Shown in pieces: positions 54,971-64,000 of a DNA stretch of 64,000 nt (the first letter of the stretch is position 1; each line of letters starts with the position of its first letter). Under the pieces are notes generated by a model. The model saw only the letters and a program-made list of their open reading frames with translations. It was not told the DNA's origin and did no database searches. This DNA is from Excoecaria cochinchinensis (Eukaryota; Streptophyta; Magnoliopsida; Malpighiales; Euphorbiaceae), in assembly GCA_947683425.1 (NCBI GenBank), contig CANTUQ010000106.1:3868001-3932000 (forward strand), written 5' to 3'. The position numbers and the translations under genes are program-made.

Positions 54971-55838
54971 TATTTGTTATTTAAACTCAACATATTTTAA
55001 TATTTGTCTGAAAACGCAGCAGACTGCTGCGTTTTCAGACTCGAAAAACGTGCTCCATCAGTGGGTCCCACCTCTGAAAACGCAACAATTCGTTGCGTTT
55101 TTGAAATCAACCCCAAAATTCTCCAAATACTTTCTGACATACCCTATTTTTATAATTTTTTTTTAAAAAAACATTATTAAAAAAAATTCCCCTTATTTGT
55201 GTATATATTTATTGTTTTGTGTATATATATTGTATTAAAATTTTTATTATATTTATATATTTTTTTAAATTTGTGGCATATTGTTAATGTTTTAATTTGG
55301 TATTAAATTTGTGTATATATTTATTTTTTGTTTATATATCTTGTATTATAATTGTTATTATATTTATATTTTTTTTTAATTTTGTGGTATCTTTGTTAAA
55401 ATTATATGTATTATTGTTTTAATTTTGTATTATATTTGTGTATGTATTTATTAATTTTTGTGTATATATTTTGTATTGTATATATTGTTATTATAGTTAA
55501 AATATTATTAAATTTGTGGTATATTTGTTATTATATGTAGTATTGTTTTAATTTTGTATTATGGCTAATTTTCTGGGATGCTTGTGTATTATATTTGTTA
55601 GTATATTTATAATTTTTTAAAATTATATTATATTTGTTATCGTATGTACCCGCCATCGCCGATCAGATCCGGCGTTTAGCTCCCCTGCGCGTGTGTTCCC
55701 TCTCCCGTCTGTCAGCTTCCTCTCTCCGGTTGGCTTGGACTATGTTTCTGCCGCCGCCGCCGACTACCCTCCCTTTCCGACTGGTTGCTTCACCAAAAGT
55801 CAATTTTTCTGTATTAAATTTATTTTGTTAATAATAAA

Positions 55839-56484
55839 TAGGGGTGTGCAAATGGTCGGTTCAGTTCGGTTTTATTTTGGACCGAACCGAACAGACCGAA
55901 AACCGAATTTCTTAGAATTTTCGAACCGAACCGTGGACCAAAATTTTTAGGACCGAAACCGAATAGACCGAATTAATTTCGGTCGGTTCGGTTCGGTCCA
56001 TTCGGTTTTCTAGATGGAATAGGCTTAAACTGGTTATCTGAATAGGGTCGGGTTAAACCACCCATAACCCGACCCACAACCCATAAATTCATAACCCTCG
56101 TCTTCTTCCTCAATCCTCTTTTTACTCTCTCCCTCTCTTTACCCATTAAACACATCCCCTCTCTCTCTCTCTCTCTCTCGCTCTCTCACTGTCTCTCTTT
56201 CTCTTTCCCTTTCCCTCTCCACTGCTTCTTGGATCGTCGCCGTCCGCCGCTCGCTACCCATCAGCCGCCGGTCCCCCTCCTCAACAAATCTAGTCCTCGT
56301 GCCCCCCAACCTATTGCCCCTCTTTTCTCTCTCCCTCCCTTCCTCTCGACAGATCCGTCCCCGTCGCCACTCCCCCATCGCCGCCTTTCGCCCCCACACT
56401 GCCATCGCCGTCAGTTTCCCTTCCTCAATCTTTACTGTGTTCGTTATTTTGTGTTGGGTTTTTTTTTTGTTCAATCTTTACGTA

Positions 56485-56548
<64 letters not shown>

Positions 56549-56723
56549 TGTGTTGCTTTTTTTTTGTTAATCTGGATTATTGAATTTCAATTTGAAAAAT
56601 GGGAGATTTTGAAAGCAATACAGTGTATATATTATATATATATATTTGAATTTGTGGTATTATGTTTTTGAATCCATGGTTTTGGTGAATCCATGGTTTG
56701 GTTTGTTGATTTTTTCAGTGTGT

Positions 56724-56756
<33 letters not shown>

Positions 56757-56797
56757 GAGAGAGAGGGGGGAACCTGTGTGTTCGGTTCGGTTCCTGT

Positions 56798-56835
<38 letters not shown>

Positions 56836-56995
56836 GTGGGTATTAAATAGTTCGGTCGGTTCGGTTCCTTCGGTTTTGTAATTTTAAGAACCGAACCGAA
56901 TTAACCGAAATTTAATTTCGGTTTAGAACCGAAAACCGAATAAACCGAACCAAACAGACCAAAATCCATTCGGTTTTCGGTTCTGCACAGCCCTA
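55839..56995. mobile_element. hAT-like non-autonomous element 7
   Basis: Ends TAGGGGTGTGCAAATGG and TTCTGCACAGCCCTA, exact 8-bp duplication ATAATAAA (55831-55838 and 56996-57003). Subterminal words GGTTCGGTTCGG / CCGAACCGAA differ from the other subfamilies. The interior has a CT-rich, then GCC-rich leader-like stretch (56090-56420) and three (TA)n tracts (56499-56546, 56727-56748, 56802-56830). No coding frame. Confidence 0.9.
56487..56546. repeat. (GT)n(AT)n compound microsatellite
   Basis: A short GT run followed by about 23 AT units, inside hAT-like element 7. Tyr/Ile repeat ORFs here are artefacts. Confidence 0.95.
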
Positions 56996-57180
56996 ATAAT
57001 AAATATATATTTATATTAATTTTTTAATTAGGTATTTTATTTGTGTTTATATTTTTTGTTTTGTGTATATATATTTTATTATAATTTTTATTATATTTAT
57101 AATTTTTTTAAATATACTAGCATATTGTTAATGTTTTAATTTGATATTATATTTGTGTGTTTTTTTTTATGTGTATTTGT

Positions 57181-58588
57181 AATTCGGGTTTTAGGTACTC
57201 AATAGTACAAAATGTTGTGTTTCTTATATGAATCTCAACTATCTGAATAAAAAGTATTACAGTATATGGTAAAATTTTCTATTCTAATTACCATTAAAAA
57301 GTATAGTATAATTCATTTTTCCTTCTATAGATTTAAGGAGAGATGTGGTATACAAGTAGAAACATAAAGAAAGAAAAAATTAGAGTTATAATTAAGTTTT
57401 TTTTTTTTTTATAAATGAATATATAAAAAGCTACAAAAATGATAAAATTTTGCTAATAGTTCATTTGGTTCGATTTTAGTAAGTTTTGGATATTAAAAAT
57501 TGAACCAAATCGATATAACCAAAATTTTATTTCAAATCGAATCAATTAAATCAAAAATAAAATTTCTTAAGTTCGATTTTTGGTTTCGGTTTTATTTTTC
57601 AATTATAACTGTGACTTGAGATCCAATTCGTTTCTGCCTAAAAAATAAATAATGTGATCTGGAAATGACCCTAAAAACACGATATGAAAAAATTTAAATC
57701 TAAAATAATTGATCTGATATGATTCGAATTCAAATCCGAATCCGCCTGACCAAGTCTAATTGCGTGATCTATATTGACACCTTAGTTGTTTTATTTAGTA
57801 AAAAACATTTAAATACTCGAACTTTTTTTTATATAAAACTATATCTTCAAGGGACGAAAATTGAATCTTAGCTAATTAAAAAAATTGTCGGATTATGAGC
57901 AGTTTGAAGTAAAACTGACTCCCTTTAAATACTCAAACTTGCTCATTGGGTTACATTTAAATTCCTTATGTTGACGTGCCATGTTCATTTGGGTGTCTAT
58001 GATTTTTCAATTAAGTTTATTTGCAAATATCTACAAATATATTAAACTATAGCTAATTTCTAAATTTAAAGAAATATTGGAAATGGCAACAATAATAAAG
58101 GGAAGTTATGGTGAGTTGCAGGGTTCGAGCATGTGGTAAACATTAAAGGGGGATACTCTGCCTGGGTTGATAGTGGACTTGCAGGTGATAAGCCAGCTGA
58201 TCAGCTCTAAACTTCCTGCAAGTTTCGCCCTTGAATTTTTTATTATCTCCGCTAGCTTCGAATAATTCTGATTTGCTGTCTAATTATGCTTTAATTGTGT
58301 AATTATTTCTTAACCTTATGATTTGCAATCACTCCACAAGCTTTCTATATGTGCAAAATCTCTGTTAATCATTTCTTCCCCTTTCAGTTTCATCCTCCTC
58401 AGCTTTTAAAGTATAAAGAAAGCACTTGATCCTTGAAAATGTCAACAAAGATGAAGTTCAACACTGAATTTCCAAACAGCAAGAAAAAAAGAATATATTG
58501 AAATGGCAACAAATATAAGAATTCGTATCATAACAGCAGTTTCAGATATAATAAAAGAAACAAATGTAAGAACTTCCATATGTGCAAG
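57181..58588. other. Intergenic DNA with old repeat text
   Basis: No supported gene. 57430-57600 contains GGTTCGATTTT / AACCAAATCGAT words that look like a much older hAT-like copy without clear ends. 57840-58060 is AT-rich. Confidence 0.45.
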
Positions 58589-58777
58589 GAAAAATCTAAC
58601 AGTTGAACCAAAATCATCTGTAGGGAAAATTCAAGGGTTTTTTACAAAGGTAAACTATCCAAGAGAACAAATCAGCAAACTGAAAAATCTAACAGTTGAA
58701 CCAAAATCATATCTGTAGGGAAAATTTATAGGGTATTTTACAAAGGTAAACTATCTAAGAGAACAAATCAGCAAACC
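58589..58777. repeat. 93-bp tandem duplication in or near the cyclophilin 3' UTR
   Basis: Copy one 58589-58681, copy two 58682-58777, both running GAAAAATCTAACAGTTGAAC to GAACAAATCAGCAAAC. They differ by a few bases and a 2-3 bp insertion. It ends 13 bp from the stop codon side of the gene at 58791. Confidence 0.85.
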
Positions 58778-58790
58778 GAAATAAGGGGCT

Positions 58791-61305
58791 TCATCTTTCC
58801 TCATCCCACTTGCTCTTCGGTATCTCTCCAGAATCCGCGATAACTACTTTCTTTCTGGGTTTCCCACTGTAGGTTCCTGCTCCACCTTCAATTGCATAAA
58901 CAGTATCCATGCCTTGAATAACCTTCCCAAACACAACATGTTCCCCATCCAACCTTAACAAACAAACAAAATGTTCATCCATAAATAAATTAGGTGTCCA
59001 GCATGAGAAGCTACATACAATTGACATTCAGACTCTTAACTGTAAAAAAAATAAAAAATAAGAATAATATAATAAGAAGAAGAAGAAAAGAAGGCTCAAC
59101 AGAATTTATTATCAGGAAGAAACGAATACTAACAGAACAAAATGGTAAGAGATTGTCAAATTTCAGTCACATTTCCTGGTTTGGGAATATATAGCTTCTG
59201 ATTAGGTTGAAAATTTTAACACAATCCATTGCCAGACACAACGTATAAACAATTAGTATATTATAGCAGTTACCCTATTGTGAGGATTAAAATGCAAAAA
59301 CCAAATTACAGCCACTCGGTTTTGGTCCAGGAAACATCTTGAAGTAAGACTTTCAAGCAAACCGCTTAGAACTGGAGGATACTTATCACTTCATGAATAA
59401 GCAAACACATGGTATGTTTGACCAGCTAAATAAATTGCAGTGCATCATATAAACAAATTCATATCATTTAGTAAAATCAGATTTCGTAGAAATTAAAACA
59501 ATATTGCACCAATAACTAGCGCTAATAAAGAAAATTTTGGTCTTTCTGAATGAACTATAATTTGAAATTATCCAAAGCTGAGAAATCCCAGAAGGTTTAT
59601 TTTGAATGAAACGCAGGCCCAGACCTATGTTTCCGTCCAACAATCTTTTATAGGTCAGTTACATATTATCCTTCTCTCGTGCTAAGACCAAAATGCTTAC
59701 CAGCTAGCCTTGATAGTGGTAATAAAAAACTGTGACCCATTAGAATCTGGTCCTGAATTCACCATGGAAACAACACCTAAAAGAATATTTAATAAAGATG
59801 ATTAGACGAACTGTTGGTTGAAATTAGAGAAGAATAGCCTACAAACTCAAGAACCAGTTGGCTTCAGCTAAATTGAGTTGCTCCTTAAAAATCATAAATC
59901 AAGAATTTAGAGATCAATCAAGACACCTGCATGTGAATGCTTTATCTTAAAATTCTCATCAGAGAAAGTGCCACCATATATAGAGTCCGTTCCCTTCCCA
60001 TCACGACTAACTATGTCACCACCTTGAATCACAAACCCAGAAACTATACGATGAAATGGAGTTCCCTTATAGTGAAGAATTTTACCACTTGCACCTTTCC
60101 CCTTCTCCCCTGCAAATGAGGAACGTAACCACACAGATTACAAAAATGGCCTCTATTTCGACCACATGGAATCAATAAGATGTACAACTGTAGAAAGTGA
60201 TAAAAGGATAAGATCTCCAGTACCTGTGCACAAGGCTCTGAAATTTTCTGCAAGAGATAACTAAGGGTTAGGCAATTGAGTGAGATGTAGTCGAACCAAT
60301 AAAATACAAACACACGTTAATGAACTAAATTGCCATTTTTATAATCTTGACCTTTGAAGTAGAAAAGAGTAAGTTACACCAAGCATTCTAAGCATCAAAT
60401 ACATAAGGCAAGAGCAAGAGGAAATCTACTTAATAACATGGTCAAAAAGAGTCATCACAGCAGTCTCAAGGACAATGTATCTAGCTGGCCATACATACAT
60501 GGATAATTTGCAAGAAACCATTTATTAGACTCAAATTTTTCAATCACACAAAATGTAATTAAGTTCACAAGTTTCTTCCTAGAATAAGAATCACCTTGGT
60601 TGTTTTAATGTCATCTTATGCATTGAGTCACCTTATTTAGTCATATAAATTCACAAAGCTATCATAATTTATGCTATAATTGAAAAGTGTCTCCCAAGTT
60701 TCATATTTGCAACTTTCATGACACATATCATACAAACACAACCTACTAGTGCCAGCAAGATATATGGTATTCAACATTCACACTGGATACCAAGTACATA
60801 CCTACAGTTTTTGGTACAACCTGGCCATACAATCCAATCACGATCCTACCTGCAGACATTCAGGAGTAGAAATGAAATTCAGAAGGCAGGAAAAGGAGTT
60901 CAAAGTTATGCAACATTGCAGCACATAACTGCAAATAACAAAACATAATTTGATATAATTATTTGTTTCTTCTGATTTTCAATTATCAAAGGAGTATTAT
61001 TTGGGGAGATCCTTCACAAGATGTTAGTCCTTTTGTAAGAGCCATACCTAAATGTTGCTCTTCAATATCAACATCCAAATATACTCTATGGGTGATCTCA
61101 TAAATCTCCTCTGCCTTCTCTTCACCCTATGCACCAATTTAGGAGGACTTCATTAGTTCTTCATTATATATGACACAAAGTGCTAATCTATATTGTTGAC
61201 AACAAAATTATTCAAAGTTCAACCCGCATTGAACTTAAAAAGGGGGTGGAAATTTAGCAAAACATTAAATTTTCACAATCAAAACAATATTTTTGGTCTT
61301 ATTTA

Positions 61306-61345
<40 letters not shown>

Positions 61346-62892
61346 GATATTTGTACATATGAAATAACAGTAAACATGTAATACAATGTCTTTAATTGCA
61401 TAAAATCAAATAGTAATAACACGTCATAATTCTGCACTGTAAGTGCAAAAGCCTGAGAGGGGGGGGGGGGGGGGGGGGGAAGTAGAGTGAAAACTAAAAT
61501 TAAAGGAAAAAAAAGAAAAGGAAGCACTAGAAGCATTGCAACTATATGTATAAAAATAACACTGTCTAATAGGAGATTGTGGTCCATGTATCTTATTCAA
61601 TCAAATAAATTGTTATATAGACAAATATAATACTCTCTTCTCTTCCTAGAGGTGAGAACCAACTCATATTATCCTTGATGAAGCTCATTTAATTTTCTAT
61701 CTCAAAAGGGAGGTCCATCTCTAGCTTGAGCATCTAGGGGCCTCTGTTAGGACAAATCTATTGACACTTATAGCACCTTTGACTATGTTTAGCCAGTATT
61801 TTACTAAGATGGATCATGAAGGCCTCCCTATCCATATGATAGATCTTAGTCTCTTAGATCCACGTCACGTGGAGAGACCTTGAATTTAGTTGAATCATCA
61901 AAGACATCAGCCCCTGCTCCCTCTAAATGAAATCAGAAATCATCCTCTCATGACAAGTATAATATCAATTCCATCACCCTCGTGCACATAGTAATGTTAC
62001 ATGTTCAAATACATCTTATTAGCCATCTCTGCTATATGAAATGGCAACTCGGTGGGTGTGCAAGATCATGCTGAACAAGGTACTCACACTGGTATGAGTG
62101 CTAGAAAAATAAATTTATGGCACATCAAGTGGGGCAAGTAGTTCAAAAAAATGCATTGCTTATTCCCTTTATTAACACATTAATCTGAACCTTCCTGTCA
62201 ATCAAGTACTACATAATTTCACTTCTTCTTATTGACCTGTACAGATGCTCCTTTTGATGTAGTTTACTCAACAGCTTAATCAACTATGAGCTAAATATAA
62301 AGGGAAACACCAAATCACAAAGGTAGCTAAAGCTTCCTGAATTACTGCAGCTATACGAGTTTTGGCAATGCCAGCTATCTATATTCTCTGCCCAAGATTA
62401 TCAAGTATACTAACTAGAGGATCACATTATATCCATAGAATTAAACTGTGTGGTTCACTTATGTATAGGATAAAAACCATGGGCAAAGCTCGAAAACTGT
62501 AAAATCCATTGAACAGTTATGAAACTACAATTAGATCAGTAAGATCGTCGTATAACATATAGGAAATAAAAGAATTAACAAAACGAAATCAAGAAACATG
62601 TTAACTCTCTTGAAAAGGCAAACCAATATAGAAATTAGTCATCGCAAGCTCTAAGACTAAACAACAAAAACCCAGTTAATTAAAATCGAAATCAAATAAA
62701 AACCACCAATCAGATCCAAATTACAAATATTGAAAAAAGAAGACTTTATTATAGAGAAAAGGAGGGAAGCGGAGTAAATCAACAAAGCCTCACCTTTCTT
62801 GGGGTAAAGAAAGTGAAAACAAGTAAAATGCTGAGAACAATGAAGAGAAGGAGGAACTTAGGATGAAGCCAAACTGGCATATCTCTACGCAT
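58791..62892 (-). CDS. Membrane-anchored cyclophilin, peptidyl-prolyl cis-trans isomerase (CYP21-3/CYP21-4 type)
   Basis: Seven exons: 62892-62794, 61126-61048, 60849-60802, 60247-60224, 60109-59927, 59776-59701, 58953-58791, all GT-AG, giving 223 residues. Residues about 9-29 (LHPKFLLLFIVLSILLVFTF) are a single membrane anchor near the N-terminus, as in the plant CYP21-3/21-4 pair, one of which is reported in the Golgi. The cyclophilin fold follows from residue 45. Catalytic and pocket residues match human CypA: Arg104, Phe109 and Gln112 (FHRIVSGFVIQGGD), GSQFFITT (158-165), Trp170 and His175 (WLDGEHVVFG). It catalyses isomerisation of X-Pro bonds in proteins, probably in the secretory pathway. 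The first ATG in frame is used; upstream frames stop. Intron 1 carries a TA repeat and a run of 21 G. Confidence 0.94.
61308..61342. repeat. (TA)n microsatellite in cyclophilin intron 1
   Basis: About 16 TA units. Confidence 0.9.
61459..61479. repeat. Run of 21 G in cyclophilin intron 1
   Basis: On the coding strand this is poly-C; on the plus strand it could form a G-quadruplex. Length is likely unstable or affected by sequencing error. Confidence 0.8.
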
Positions 62893-63717
62893 AGCTGCAA
62901 TGGATGAATAAAATATTCTCTCTTTGGATCAACATCGATCTCTACTTTCTTGATACTCATCCATGGCTAAGATCAAAAAAAATTGACAAAACCCAATTGC
63001 TTCCGTAGAGAATTGAGAAACTAAGACAACTGGCACTGGCAATCTCTCTCTCAGAGAGTGTTTAATGCTGGGAAAATTGATTATTGCCGCTCCAGGAGCT
63101 GAAAACGGGGAGTATGTGGGGTTTGAAACATATTTTTCTAAATCCAGACCTTTTTTAGTTTTATATATATATATATATAAAAGAATTGTATCTCATGTTT
63201 TCTTTTTGGAATAACATATTCTTAAATCCTCTTATGCATTTCCCACGTTAAATCCTCTAACTTTTATTTTTGCAGAGATAAGGTCATTAAAAGGTAGGGA
63301 TGGCAATGAATAGAATTTTTTAAAATACTCTTATACAATTCTAATTGAACGAATTTAAATAGTTGTTGAACGGGTTTGAAATGAATTTTGATATTAATAT
63401 TAATATCTGTGCTAGGTATGGATCGGATCAGATATATATTATTGAATACCCACTACCAGAATTCGTTTGTAAATTTAACAATTAATTTATTAAAAATGAT
63501 ATTTATCTTTAAATATCATGCACAATTTATAATATTTAATATAAATATTATAAATTACTATTATAGATTTATAGTATGTATAGTATAATATACTAAATTG
63601 AATTAAATTTTATTACTAATATTAAATATATCAAAATTTTAGTTAAATTTTATATGTTAATATGATAGTAGTTGATAATTATAATCGAATGTAGAACAGA
63701 TTTGGATATATATATAT
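62893..63717. other. Upstream region of the cyclophilin gene
   Basis: Promoter and 5' UTR (62893 to about 63130, CT-rich near 63040-63060), then AT-rich DNA with a TA run at 63160-63178. No other gene seen. Confidence 0.5.
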
Positions 63718-64000
63718 TAGGGGCGATCATGCACCGGTTAATCGGTTCATAATTTAAAAAAATCAGTCCATTAACTATCAATTTTTAAAAATCACTAACC
63801 ATTAACCAGTCAGTTACTATCGGTTAACCAGTCAATCGGTTTCGAATTGGTTAACCAATATTATTTCAGTTAACTACTACAATTATAAAATGTATTCATG
63901 AAAAAAAATATTCATATTACTTAAAAATAAAATTAAAATTCAAACATAATTCAATATAATATTCAAATTATAAATATAAACTAAAAATATTGTGTCAATA
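63718..64000. mobile_element. hAT-like non-autonomous element 8, cut by the window edge
   Basis: Begins TAGGGGCGATCATGCACCGG and continues with TTAATCGG, ATCAGTCCATTAAC and GGTTAACCA words of the same family. The interior matches the reverse complement of element 4 (48100-48480). The other end is outside the window. Confidence 0.75.

Larger units (their letters stand above)
53451..55192. mobile_element. Mutator-like element 4 with tRNA-like modules in both arms
   Basis: 1,742 bp. Arms of about 500 bp are inverted repeats (53451 onward against 55192 backward), starting GGGACATTTTTTTAAATAAT. The exact 9-bp duplication TTATTTGTG lies at 53442-53450 and 55193-55201. Each arm has GCAACAAGCTGCTGCGTTTT-type near-palindromes followed by two stretches with tRNA A- and B-box features. 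The centre has a 221-bp tandem duplication. No transposase frame. Confidence 0.85.
52549..57180. mobile_element. CACTA-like element remnant hosting later insertions
   Basis: The left end at 52549 reads CAGTACAAGAAT, near the CACTACAAGAAA end of plant CACTA elements. It is followed by many short subterminal units of TTTAGCGACGG / CCGTCGCTAAA on both strands (52562-52900), the style of CACTA binding-site arrays. Then come a TATA word (GGTATAAAACC, 52904) and a GC-rich block (52920-53190), followed by AT-rich degenerate repeats (53200-53450, 55200-55640, 57004-57180). A second GC-rich block (55655-55800) resembles the first. No transposase frame and no clear right end; the end coordinate is approximate. 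Confidence 0.45.

Noticed and set aside
56229..56881. Several frames with Ile-Tyr repeats
   Set aside because: Made by TA microsatellites and CT-rich leader DNA in hAT-like element 7.

Overview
The window is nuclear DNA of a flowering plant, most likely a eudicot. It is AT-rich and holds three intron-containing genes with normal GT-AG introns, all on the minus strand: RPN10, a choline-transporter-like gene and a membrane-anchored cyclophilin. They sit among plant LTR retrotransposons, Mutator-like elements, hAT-like elements and a CACTA-like end. I could not assign a species.

Layout. 1-1372: end of an LTR running off the left edge. 1373-21935: a minus-strand Ty3/gypsy element of Tat type (element A). 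It is split inside its reverse transcriptase by a 11.7 kb GAG-only LTR element (TR-GAG-like, 6031-17700). One LTR of that element contains a hAT-like element (15198-17013), which contains a second one (15784-16898) carrying a broken MADS-box fragment. Element A's protease codons are also hit by a third hAT-like copy (18984-19665). 21936-24189: AT-rich DNA with microsatellites. 24199-33794: a Mutator-like inverted-repeat element that has swallowed a second Tat-type retrotransposon (element B, plus strand, 24528-33650). 34085-35725: a Mutator-like element with TIRs of about 650 bp and a captured two-exon gene fragment (Pack-MULE). 37505-40887: RPN10. 43290-46642: choline-transporter-like gene. 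47530-57180: a second repeat cluster with three hAT-like copies besides 63718, two Mutator-like elements (one with tRNA-like modules in both arms) and a CACTA-like end. 58791-62892: cyclophilin. 63718-64000: start of another hAT-like copy leaving the window.

How things work together. The three genes look intact and unrelated in function: ubiquitin receptor of the 26S proteasome, membrane transporter of the CTL/SLC44 family, and secretory-pathway prolyl isomerase. The retrotransposons are dead copies: reading frames hold stops, and key residues are lost (protease Asp to Val in A, integrase Asp to Asn in B). Both Tat elements carry, between integrase and the 3' LTR, a gene on the opposite strand. 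It encodes a gypsy-associated (Transposase_28-like) domain plus a coiled coil, and a short GT-AG intron sits at the same place in both copies. Target-site duplications let most insertions be placed exactly and ordered in time.

Strongest points for a second look: the conserved antisense intron-bearing gene in the Tat elements; the MADS-box fragment inside a doubly nested hAT-like element; the Pack-MULE with phase-compatible captured exons; the Mutator-like element with tRNA A/B-box modules in both arms; and the exact nesting history of the 1373-21935 block.
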